A DNA stretch of 64,000 bases from Eucommia ulmoides (taxonomy: Eukaryota; Streptophyta; Magnoliopsida; Garryales; Eucommiaceae): NCBI GenBank assembly GCA_016647705.1, contig CM028330.1, positions 50,642,897 to 50,706,896 on the forward strand. Reading direction: 5' to 3'. How positions within the stretch are numbered: the stretch's first letter is position 1; every line of letters starts with the position of its first letter. The position numbers were made by a program, and so were the translations under genes. The notes under the pieces are model-generated. The model saw nothing but the letters and a program-made list of their open reading frames with translations. It had not been told where the DNA came from and made no database searches. Below are positions 34,986 to 45,960 of the stretch, one piece after another.

Positions 34986-35150
34986 GTGTCTTTGGCGTGA
35001 CCGTCCTCCATTCAAAGTTTCAAACTTCAAACTGAAGTACATCTCTAAGAAATGGAGTATTTTTCAGTTGGGCCCCTTTACTTTATATGTTTTCATTTGG
35101 GCCCCTATTATTCTTGCCCTTCTCCTTGTCTCTTTTTAACTCCCCATATT
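34750..35150 (-). promoter_or_regulatory. First leader exon and promoter-proximal region of the PMIR1-like gene
   Basis: The leader exon runs upstream from 34750. A (CT)n microsatellite at 34947-34977 (GA on the gene's strand) lies about 200 bp upstream, a usual position for promoter or leader GA tracts. The transcription start is not fixed. Confidence 0.45.
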
Positions 35151-35495
35151 ATTGACTTATACCTTTCTCCTTTCCATTATATATCCTAAATTAAAATTAA
35201 AGCTAATTTCTAATTGGAACTAAACAACAATCGTAAGGTCGGAGACAACCCAAAAAAGCGCTTGATCTTGGTCAATTGTGTAGCCTCAGGCAGCACAACT
35301 GAGACAAAGACGAGTTCTCTGTTACTACGAGGATGAAGTGACAAAAATTTGGAGGATTTAAGAGAAGATCACGGCGAGACGAATTGTCTATCATTACGAT
35401 AAGTATCAAGTGGAATAATTTTATCTTAATTAAATAATTCTCATGGTCTTTTTTCAACAAAATTTCCCTTCGAACAAAAAAAATGATTTTCATGC

Positions 35496-35548
<53 letters not shown>

Positions 35549-37160
35549 GATATATTTTGATTATATCTTTGCTCAAAGAAAATATTTTTTCTATAATTAA
35601 AATTGACCATGCACATAACTACAAGAAATTTAGCAGCACACAAATCACATTAAATTTATAATCATTTTTTACGTCTTGTATATGAAAAATAAAATAAATA
35701 ATAATATTAATTCCACTTAAGTCTTAATATAAAATATACAATTTTTTTCACTCTATTGATGCTAAAAATAAAATAATAAAAAATATTGGGGTTGGTGAAG
35801 AAGAGAGTAGGGGGGTGGACAAGATAATATGGCATAAAAATGGGGCATTATAAGAATTAAGCAAAATATTTACATTGTCTCGTCTCTTGTTAAGAAGCCT
35901 TAGGCACTTCATTTTAAAAATATGCTTTGCTTCCCCCTCCTACTCCTTGCGATCTCCAATGTGTAGGTAAGTTAGCCATGTGAGATACAACGTGAGCATT
36001 GACATTCATGATTCAATTAATTTCATTTTATTTAATTCTCGAACAAAAGTTAATAATTTAATATTCCACTTATTTCCTAATTAAATCTATTAAGACGAAT
36101 TTTTTAAAATATCGTTTCTTGAACGACTTGCATTGATTTGAGGAGAATAGATAATAAAGATGAGTCGATAAATTATTTAAGAAAAAAATTCGCCAGAAAA
36201 ATTTATTCTACCACTTACAAAACAGTTAAGTTTAATTATATTTTGTACTTTTCAAAATTCATATATATATATTTTATTAATATATTTTTCGTTTATTATT
36301 TTTTACGTTTATAAATTTAAAAATCGATATAATATGGTTAGACACCAAAATCCTTAATAATTTTTTTTTTTTTTTTTAAAAACTTTATTTTCTCTTTCAT
36401 TTCAATCTGACTTACCAGACATATAGGTATTATTAAGCATTCACAATTTAATATAATTAGTAGAATTTTGTATTAAAAAAACAAACAATTACTTTGGTGT
36501 ATAAAGGAATATTCTATGGCCTTGCATATAATGTGCCATAAAATTTATAAATTTAAAATATTTAAATAAGACATGATTGAATTTATGATTTTAATAAATA
36601 AAAGTTTATGTATAAACTTGTAATTGACACATTATGTATGTGGCTAGAAAATGGCCCAAGGAACCCCACTAACAATATTCAAATTGAAGCGCCAACCTTG
36701 TGGGAAAATCACTTAAAACACCCAAACGCTCCTCACTTTGTCTTTGCATAGTTGTTGGTATAATATAATTCATAACAATAATATACATCTTTTATTTGAG
36801 ACTACTTTTTTCCCTTTCCTTTTTTATTTATTTTTATTTTTAAGGTTTGTCCAGGTTAACTTACGCGGACATCAACTAATTATTTCTCTAGATGATTTTA
36901 AGAGCGCATTTTTCCATATTAACCTGACGCGTTTAGGATTAAATTAGACATCTTTTGTTATATATTAAAAAAAAAAAAAAAACTTTTTTTTTTTTTCTTA
37001 AACAAGAAGCCCACTTTTAACAATTAAATACACAAAAAAAAAAAAAAAAAACTTTAGAATAACATTTTTATGAAAAAGGTTTGAAAAAAAAAAACATTTT
37101 ATATTTTAATTGTTCCGAAAATACATATATTGAAAAAAAAAATAAAAATCCCTAACTCAA
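35151..37160. other. AT-rich intergenic DNA, no gene seen
   Basis: Contains (TA)n(TG)n at 35497-35541, many A/T homopolymer runs (for example 36362-36378, 36966-37000, 37034-37052) and no recognisable coding sequence. Peptides around 36738-36947 resemble nothing I know. Confidence 0.5.
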
Positions 37161-37170
37161 ACTTTGTTGC

Positions 37171-37200
37171 TCCCCCCCCCCCCCCCCCCCCCTCCCGACT
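37171..37200. repeat. Poly-C tract of about 22 bases
   Basis: An uninterrupted C run, followed by CTCCCG. Unusual in this AT-rich context; sequencing length is likely uncertain. Confidence 0.8.
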
Positions 37201-37880
37201 CTACCACCAATGCTCAATCTCCACCATCGCTTGATGCTGTTGGGAGACACGGGTAGCCATAGTCATCGCCGAACTCCTACAAGAATTGTTCTTTATCAAA
37301 GTCAAGAACTTCTGAGATGAAGAACAATGGATGAATTCAACAATTCGAGAATCTTTATGAAGGAAATAGAAGAATTGCCACTACCTCCATCACTATAGTG
37401 AACGATAAAGCTCACCACCGTGAATGGACTCAATCACCATGATTTCTACTCTCTCTATTAACCTTCCATCCATCATCACCACCATTCGAATTTGGAATTC
37501 CATGTCTGGTTTTCTAGATTTGGATTTTCAGATCTATATTTTTTTAAATGTTTCAATTTTTCTTTTCTAGTGGTTATTGATTTTTAGTTGTTCGTTTAGT
37601 GATTTTTTATTGTTGGTTTATTGAATGGATTTGACGTGTTTCCTAATGTTATTGTCGTTGTGTTTTTAAATTATTTGTTGTTTTAAATTTATCATAATTT
37701 TGCTATTATTTTGATTTCTTTTTAAAGAATTTTTTTTATTGTTTGGTTTTGAATTTGTATACTATTGATAATTTGTTGCTGATTTTGTTGTTATCAAATT
37801 TCTTGTAAATTTACAACTTATTTTGATTTATGCTTAAACAATTATTGTTCAATGTTCTTAATTGTCTAGTTTTGATTATT
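37201..37880. other. Intergenic, no gene seen
   Basis: A 'caccaccat'-rich stretch to about 37490, then T-rich sequence. No recognisable coding region. Confidence 0.4.
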
Positions 37881-38125
37881 TTACTATAGTGGTGGCAATG
37901 AATATTTGTTGTGGTCGTTGATGATGGTTGTGGGGATAGTGAATAAACTTGGTGGTGGTGAATATTTGTTATAGTGACGAATGGTTGTAGTGACAACAGT
38001 AGTGGTGAATATTTGTTATGGTAATGGTTGTAATGATAACAATGGTGGTAGGTGGTGATTTCAATTGTGGAGATTTTTACTACAACCACGGTGGTGTTTG
38101 ATGATGGTAGCAGTGATGGTGAATG
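37881..38125. repeat. Degenerate GTGGTGAATATTTGTT repeat
   Basis: The word 'gtgaatatttgttatagtga' recurs at about 37899, 37960 and 38005 with intervening 'gatggttgtagtgat' words; a decayed tandem repeat of about 45-60 bp. Confidence 0.6.
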
Positions 38126-38316
38126 TATAAAAAAAATAATTGATTTTGTATTAAATTAGTTTTTGGTATTTATGGTCCACATTAAAAGTTAAATTACAAA
38201 TATTTTATTAAGTTTTTACATTAAAGTTTAAGTTACAAATATTTTCTTAAGTTTTTGTAACCATTTTTATGGCAACATTAAGAATAACCATTAAAGCTTT
38301 ATGGAAGTATGACTAT

Positions 38317-41000
38317 TATTGAACCTAAGGTTTTGATGAACAATTAAGTATTAATATTTTTTGTGAAACTAATGGTTCTATCGAGTGTTTCAGATTTAGA
38401 GTTTCATATATTTGATTAAGAAGAAAATTTGTTGAAGAAAACATTTAGGGTGTAAAATGGACATAATGAAAATATGAAGAGTTTTGAAGATATTAAAAAA
38501 AAATGTGAAAATAATTCTTTACTTATATACTCTTAATGCAACCCGAATTAGGACCATACACGAAACTTAAAATGAGTTAATTCTATGTGTATCATGATAA
38601 GAAGTTATAAGTTTAAGATCCTAAAATGAGATATTGTATGTGCTTCTTATGTGAAATGATTTTAATAATTGACCTAATTGAAAAATGTGTTTTAAAGTAT
38701 AAAAAATTGTGTTTTTGGGTCAATTCGGTCAACTTAAAAAACAATCGGTTGACTGATTAAAACAATGAGTTTTGGAGTTAAAACGAAGTGCTACCAATCC
38801 AGTCGGTTAGCCGAATGAATAGGATCGGTCAACCATTTGAAATAGTAGCTGAAATGGGTAAGGAAATGAGTACACTGATCCAATCGGTCAACAGAATGAA
38901 GAGGGTCGATCAACCGTTTGAGTCAGTAGATGAAATGGTGGAAATTGGGAACACACTGATCCAATCGGTCAACCTACTAGAGCTGTGCTAATGGCTAATT
39001 TCGAAGCCTGGCACAGTCGGTCAACTGAATGGGGCAGGCTGGTCAACCGACTGCTTCAGTTACAGATTCGGTTGATTTGGTGTTTTGGTAAAAAAACTAT
39101 CCATTTTTTATGATTCCAAGAGAGAGATTTGGTGGATTTGCATGTATTTCAAATATGAACAACCTATTTAGTAATCCCTATTGATATGATCCATATATTT
39201 TGAGATTATCTTAATTTAAATGATTTAATAATTTCTATTTCTATGGTTTTAAATTAAGAATAGTTTTATGGACTTAAATGAGAGATTTGATAGTTATTTT
39301 TAAGTGGAATATACTTGAAATGAAAGATTATGATATATGAGGTCTTAGAGTATCATTTTATGACATATCTTTGAAAAATTAGTCGTTGAAGGGCTAGTTA
39401 TTAGTCTATTAATAGAGTCTTGAGGGAATTGAATTAAATATATAAAGAATATCAGTTTGAACTTTTATGAGAAAGAGATTTTCACTAAGATTTTTACGAG
39501 AGATTTTATTCAAATTCTTGATGTAAAACGCTTGTTGTATGATGTCACCGATTGAGTTCTACTTACTATATTGCTATTATCTTCGATATTTTTCCGGTGA
39601 GATCCATTCAAGCTTTATTAATTGTTTTTTAAAGTTATATTTATTTTGATTTCTTGGTTTAGAATTGCTAGAAAATTATTTTAAACTTAAAAGTTTGAAT
39701 TTTTTTTAACAATTTCTGCCTAATTATCTGATTACGTGCTAAATTTGTGCTACCCACTTTATTTATTAATCAGATTTTATTTGCCTCATGTTGTATTTAT
39801 CACATAGTAATTATTCAGGATATTAATTGAGTATATTGGTATTGAGATGGTAAAAACTCATTGTGGGAAGAAACTTACATTTTTTTGTATTTGTGAGTTT
39901 GAGAGGATTAGACACGTTTGAGACGATGTCTAGTCTGAATAGTTAGGTTTCGATCTTTTTCCTGTGAAAAAAGAAAGAAATTTTCGCTGAGATTTTTACG
40001 AGAGATTTTATTCAAGTTCTTGATGTAAAGTGCTTGTTGTATGATGTCACTAATTTGAGTTCTACTTACTATATTGCTATTCTCTTCGATGTTTTCCCGG
40101 TGAGATCCGTCCAAGCTTTATTAATTATTTTTTAAAGTTATATTTATTTTGATTTCTTGGTTTAGAATTGCTAGAAAATTATTTTAAACTTAAAATTTTG
40201 AATTTTTTTTAACAATTTCTGCCTAATTATCTGATTACGTGCTAAATTTGTACTACCTAGTTTATTTATTAATCAGATTTTATTTGTCTCATGTTGTATT
40301 TATCACATAGTAATTATTCAGTATATTAATTGAGTGTATTGGTATTGAAATGGTAAATGCTCATTGTGGGAAGAAACTTACATTTTTTTTGTATTTGTGA
40401 ATTTGAGAGGATTAGACACGTTTGGGACGATGTCTAGTCTGAATAGCTAGGTTTCGATCTTTTTCCTGTGAAAAAATATTAGAGTTTGGTCTTTGTCTTG
40501 GTAAAAAAGGTAAGGTTGTTTTTTTTCCTTGAAAAGAATTAAGTTTTGATTCATCCAGTAATTGAATTAATTTTTAAGTTATTTATGAAGGTTCATTATT
40601 CCTTGTGAGAAGGATAAGTGAGAGAGTGTTAAATTTATCTTTAACCTAGTAAATTGTAAATGTTGATTTTGTGCCTGTAAAATAATCATGAGTTGTAAGG
40701 GTTTGGTTTCTGTATGGTAATTGAATAAAGGGGTTAATGGATTGCGAATCTTCGTAGAGCTTGAGGGACTAGACTTAGGCAAGATTAGCTTAACCGAACA
40801 AGGATAAATGCTTGTGTGTTGCATTGATTTATTTTTCATATTGTGTTTTGGTGTGCATTTAGTATTAAACACATATCCGTTGCGTAAAAATAATAATAAT
40901 TGATTTAGGAAAAATAATTATTTGTGTTTAAGTATTTGATTATTAAATTTGTAACTACCCAATTAACACCCCCCCTCTTAGGTAGCTCTTTGGGCCAACA
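38317..41000 (+). mobile_element. Family B solo LTR with perfect 5-bp target duplication
   Basis: It starts TATTGAACCTAAGGTTTTGA and ends TAGGTAGCTCTTTGGGCCAACA, matching the copies at 7940-9763 and 54110-56427. ACTAT flanks it at 38312-38316 and 41001-41005. It is longer than its relatives because of an internal 502-bp tandem duplication. Eight GGTCAA/TTGACC/TTGACT words cluster at 38718-39055. No coding region. Confidence 0.85.
39470..40470. repeat. 502-bp tandem duplication inside the family B LTR
   Basis: 'gatttttacgagagatttta' starts at 39489 and again at 39991. Both copies run through 'ggtgagatcc', 'attgctagaaaattatttta' and 'acacgtttg(a/g)gacgatgtct'. The two copies are very similar, so the duplication is younger than the LTR insertion or arose before it by template switching. 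Confidence 0.88.
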
Positions 41001-41221
41001 ACTATAAATAGAGGCTTTGGTCCCTAAGTTCAAGTACTACATTCCAACAAAATACACAATCTATTGTGAGTGTTCTGAGAGCTTAGAAGAGTGAAAAGTA
41101 AGAGAAAAATAGTGAATGTGATTAAAAACATCAATGGCCAGAGGTAAAATTCTTAGATTTTTCAGTTCATTTGATCCCTTAGTTTATCAATGCCGCATCT
41201 AGGATCAAGTTTATTCTTACA

Positions 41222-41810
41222 TTTGGTATCCAAGCATCGTATTATCTCTGCTTTGATGTTTTGTAAAAAAAAAAAAATTGAAGCTCTTTGTTCATGGCTT
41301 TTGAAATTTTTTCAAAATCAAAGTTTGATTTTTAGTTGTTTTTCATGCAAACAAATGTTAGAAATCATTAGAAAATTGTCCGAGGGTTTGAACCAGATTT
41401 GTGCAACCCGATTATAGGTTGAAGATGATGATTTTTGCTACGATTTTATTAGCGTATGCAACAAGTCGTTAAACCCCTAGGTCACTCCTAGTGGACAAGT
41501 TTAGTCTCGTAAGAGCTTACAGTGATGCTACCCACAAACATCTTAAATTTTCTGTTGTGAATTTTATTTCTTACAAAAGATTTATCTGTCTGATCCAATG
41601 CTAATCATGTCAAGTTGAGATCATACGAGAGTTACCAAAATATTCATTGATCTCATGGCATGTTACTTTTTTAGCGATATTCATTTTTGCACCCACAACA
41701 TACGTGTAACTCTCACTTATAATAAATTTAGCACAAGTAGCTTAACCATTGATTTTAAAAAATCAAATAATCTTTTCCCTGGAATAGAAATACATTTGTC
41801 TATATCATTC
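41222..41810 (+). other. Sequence downstream of the LTR primer site, no coding sense recognised
   Basis: Begins with the primer-binding-like site, followed by AT-rich sequence with an A13 run near 41266. Possibly the leader of the older LTR element; no gag could be read. Confidence 0.35.
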
Positions 41811-42975
41811 ATCATTTTTTTTTAAAGAATAAACAATTCTCTTTAAATAAGTGACTGTACAATGTTAGCTTCACTGGGCTTTCTAAGATATCCATGTAGC
41901 GAATGTTGGGCCAATTATTCCAATCTAGTTGGCTTGGGACATTAGGTGATAAAGCACCCCTCAGGCTTAATAACTTGAACAACTTAAACTTCGAAGTTAA
42001 CGAGCCACTTATCGTCTTAACAATTTGCTTCCACCTTTTGACGCGAACTCTCAAAATTTACTGAGGCAAGAGACCCGGTTACTCAGCGAAAGTTCATTCC
42101 TAAGACATGAAATCATTTATTTATTATTATTATTTTTTATATATAATTTTTTAACATATATATTTAAACTCTAGGGATAGATTATTTTCATGCCAAAATT
42201 CAGTAAGTTAGCTCATGTCCTAAATTTAAAATTAAAAAAAGTTATTATGCATGTGAGGGTCAAAAATAAAATATTTCTAAAAATTAGTCCTATGTTTCAA
42301 TGATTATTTTAGCAAACTCAAGTTTGAACTCGACAAACATGTTATCATAGGATAGATTGACAACCTTAAGTTGGGAATAAAATCAGAAAGAATACAAGCA
42401 ATTAATCCCCCCCCTCCCCCCTCCCTCAAACCTAAACTTTGCATTGTCCTCAATGAGAAAAGTACAAAATTAATTTGGTAAGGAGAGATACAACCTGACA
42501 TAATGGAATTGCATATTTTGACTGAGTCGGCATAAACTGCTTGTATAACTGTCTACACAATGCTTAAGAAAACTCATCAGGTCAAATATGAGAGAATAAG
42601 AATAAGAAAATTTAACAACAGTGGATTGCCTCTCACTTAGTTCTAAGTTTAACGTCTTCAGTCGGACGTGATGGGGCGTCATGAATAAATCGGATCAACC
42701 AATTTGACTTCCTAAATGACACCCTGCTCTTCGCAGCCTACCATATGCTTCAACCGCTGGCCGTTAACCTTAAGTTTTTGGCCATCTCTCAAATCGATGA
42801 CTTCCACTACCCCACTAAGGTATGCTTTTTCGACCATAAATGGGTCATCCCACTTAGATTGCAGTTTTCCAGGAAAAAGTTTCCACTTTGAATTGAACAA
42901 CCACATTATTTGATTGGGGTGAAAGGTTTTCCTATTAATGATATTATCATGAAAACCACTACTTAAAGTTATCAT
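41811..42975 (-). mobile_element. Ty3/gypsy (Athila/Tat type) pol end and post-pol fossil, minus strand
   Basis: On the minus strand 'LFNSKWKLFPGKLQSKW' and 'LKVNGQRLKHMVG' (about 42735-42900) are the integrase C-terminal signature of Athila/Tat elements. Downstream comes 'gacgttaaac' and 'gagaggcaatccac' (about 42630-42670), matching the conserved post-pol phrase of the same group. Further on to 41811 the sequence is noncoding with a C-rich tract at 42407-42425. Broken fragment. Confidence 0.75.
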
Positions 42976-43677
42976 GAAATTAATGATATTATCTTGAAAT
43001 TCGAGGCTGAGATATCTAATTTTATTACAAAACTACTACTTAAAGTTAAAAGACATGTTCCCATAGCCTCCATATGTGAGTCCATCTTGTTTCCGGATAA
43101 GATGTTTTGTTCACTTCTCACTGACTTCCTTAGGTTTTGCATATCCTGCAAGGAGTTTGCAATGTGGATTGTAGATCTAGAATCAATCCACCAGATGTTT
43201 ATATTAATATTAACCATATTAGATTCATAACAAACAAACGAGATTGACTTACCTTTATCCTGAAGCTATTTCTATAATTTAGCACATTCGTTCTTCATGT
43301 GTCCCTTCTTTTTACAGAAGAAATACCTGGCCTCTTTCTTAATATTAGCTTGGGGTGATAATTTACATTTCCCCTTTTGATTGGCTTGAGGTTCGCCTTT
43401 CTCAGGCGTTGTTAATAGCATTGTACTTTCGCCAAGCTCTATTACAATCATTCTTTCCTCTTAAACACATGTGGTCATTAATTCATTGATTGACCATTTG
43501 TCTTTATGTATGTTGTACGAGATTTTTAATGGCTCGTACTATTGTGGGAGGGTTTTCAGGATATAGTGCACTAAGAAGGAATCAGACATCTCAGCCTCGA
43601 ATTTCTTAAGTTGAACCGCAATGTCCCTCATTTGCATAATGTGTTCATGCACACCTTTTACGCTGGTGAGTCTGATA
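42972..43677 (-). mobile_element. Ty1/copia gag-protease fossil, minus strand
   Basis: Minus-strand peptides in order are: gag C-terminal part 'VHEHIMQMRDIAVQLKKFE' (about 43590-43655), a zinc-knuckle region 'FFCKKKGHMKNEC' (about 43285-43325), then a protease region with 'WWIDSRSTIHI' and 'GNKMDSHMEAMGT' (about 43050-43200). This is the copia polyprotein order. It is broken in several places and truncated on both sides, abutting a gypsy fragment on one side and an LTR-like repeat on the other. Confidence 0.8.
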
Positions 43678-45773
43678 TGTCACCCCCCCACCCCGGACAC
43701 CCGTCACCTATGGGGCCGGCGTGACATCGACACGACATTATTGAGGGACAAATCAAACTAGAAAGCGACAGTAGGCAATCATAATTATACAATCACAAAA
43801 TCAGACTATAAACATCTTCTCTAACTAGGGACACACCCGTCCCTAAATTTTTAATAACAACAACAGATAAAAACAACAATGAACCTCTCCTAGGTTCGCC
43901 TCAGACAGCACTTCCCAAAATACTCCCTCGCTATACCATCGCCGGACTCTACCCAGTGCCAGTAGGGGACCGACTTCTAGCTATTTCATCCTCTAGTGTA
44001 CTGCCTTCTTAATAAAAATATTTTTACATAATAATACATTCTAAATAATATATCATTTAAATATGGATCAAGCATAAGTATATAGATATTACATAACTTA
44101 TAAAAGTCTTCATAATATATGCAGTGATAATAAAGCAATATATATAAGTTTCATTTCCAAACCATCCAGTATAAATATCATACCGATCACCATAATAAAT
44201 ATTATATCACCCAGTATAAATAAAACATCACATCTCAAACCACCACACCACCACAACACACACTGGCTAGCCATAGTTATCGTTTTAACCTCACGATCGT
44301 GATATATATATACAGAAAATAGTTTGGTAAGAAGACAGTACACTCACCTCGTTTCTTGTGCTACAAAAACAGCACCGTCCAAAACCTACTGGGATGTTGG
44401 CGTTTGCGAACCTAGTAATGATAGGGCCTAAATTAATATTTTATGCAAAATAATCGAATCGTGCAATGCAAATTCTAAGTTTCGAAATTTTCCATTTCCC
44501 ACATTTTACCTATGAAAATTACTATTTCGATTAATTCTTATTTCATTAAAAATTACTGCATAAAATTTAGTAATACGAACGGTCCCAAATTTATTATTCC
44601 GGTTCCAAAATTTTGATGCTAGAATTCAATTTAATAAACTAAAATAAACTTAATGAAAAAACGTTACTTATTCCGAATCGTTCACGGGCCGCGAAATGAG
44701 TTTTTAATTCTTATCAGGGTGGTTTATGTAAATTCTTTATTTTTTTTTTTATTTTTTTTTTCCCTTCTTCTTCCTTTTTTTTTTTTTCCTGTTTCTGTTT
44801 TCTATTTGTGCTCCGCCGCAGACACCACCACCGGCCGACCAGCCACCCTGCCGGCGACGCACCAGCTACACATAACGGTTTTCAGCAACACACCCATGCA
44901 CACGCATACACACACTGATCAAAACATTACACACATACATACACTGTCTTACACACCCACCCCTTCGCACGGTCGCCGGCCGAATAGAGTAAAACACACA
45001 CACATGCACAACATTGAACCAGAACGCCCACACACACGATCGCCGAGGGTCGACGGACGACGATCAGAACAACACTCCCACATACCCACATTCTACCGTA
45101 TTGAACCGAAACAGAGGACGCACACAAGCATGCACCGCCGTAGCGGTGACACACACCGTCGGCCACGCCGTAGCGACGATCATTCACGCATGCAGTCGAA
45201 GCAACACACACATACACACGCTGCACGAAACAAGAATCAGAACATATACACTCCATCGAAACGCCATCGTTGGACGAAATCGAAACCCACCGGCGATCCT
45301 ACTGCCGATCACATACACTTGCATGCACCCACCCATTAGAATGATCAAATAAATATGCATAAGTACTCACCAGATCGAAGATCGTCGATAACTGAACAAT
45401 CCAAACCCAACGTTCGCTCACCGGCGATGCTAAGAACGCACCCGTCACGCCGTCGACGAACCACCTCACCGACCGAACCACTTCTACTCTTCCCTGAAAC
45501 TGACGAAGATACCCACACGATCACGCATGCGAGTAACAGCCACGACCACCCTGTCGGAGGAACGCCGATTCAAGGAAGTCCGATAACCCCTCCTTTGCTT
45601 CGGTCCTCTCTCTCTCTCTAGAATTTCTCTAATTTCAAATTTGATGGAGGCTTTTTGATCAATACACATGCACGAGTAAGTATATATTGCATGGATTAAT
45701 TGGTGGAAATCGGTCCTAGCCTGCCACGCTGCCTCTCCGTTCTCTCCCTTCTGGCGGTCTCACACACACGAGC

Positions 45774-45807
<34 letters not shown>

Positions 45808-45960
45808 GTTCTAAAAAGTTTTTGTTAAATTACTCTTTTCCACCTCTAATTTCTTAAAGTCTTATTTTTGAGTTAAATTCAACATTTATAAATTTCTAAA
45901 ATTATAATTTGAGTAGTGCTTAGGAAGAGTGACCCTTTGAATTCCCTCATTGGGCTTCCC
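43678..45960 (-). mobile_element. LTR-like repeat with GC-rich end, minus strand
   Basis: At 43678 the sequence begins TGTCACC with 'ccccggacacccgtcacc' and 'ggggccggcgtgacatcg'. Read on the minus strand this is an LTR 3' end (...GTGACA) of the type seen in Tekay/Del gypsy elements. It cuts into the copia gag fossil, so it was inserted there. The right border was not found; 45960 is a rough guess based on the change in composition. Inside are a GC-rich CA-repeat zone (44820-45320) with no real gene and (TA)n at 45783-45807. Confidence 0.5.

Larger units (their letters stand above)
38126..41221 (+). mobile_element. Older LTR remnant split by a family B solo LTR
   Basis: Left part is about 38126-38311 and right part 41006-41221. 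The right part begins with a TATA motif (CTATAAATAG, 41002-41011), runs through a leader-like region, and ends 'ttattcttaca' followed by 'tttggtatccaagc', close to the initiator-Met-type primer-binding site. That layout is an LTR 3' end plus primer site. The left border is not resolved. The element is a fossil and broken. Confidence 0.55.

Noticed and set aside
34849-35139. Open frame across the CT microsatellite upstream of the PMIR1-like gene
   Set aside because: The Leu-Ser repeat comes from (CT)n; it lies in the promoter or leader on the opposite strand.
35610-35640. A CACTA-like start 'aactacaagaaatttagc'
   Set aside because: It lacks the full CACTA tip and no subterminal repeats follow, so I do not call an element.
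37171-37195. Poly-C run as a telomere- or G-quadruplex-type element
   Set aside because: A pure homopolymer without spaced G-tracts; most likely a simple repeat of uncertain length.
44653-45339. A 228-residue open frame on the plus strand
   Set aside because: Composition is dominated by Thr/His/Pro from CA repeats, several overlapping frames are open too, and it lies inside an LTR-like repeat. No domain is visible.
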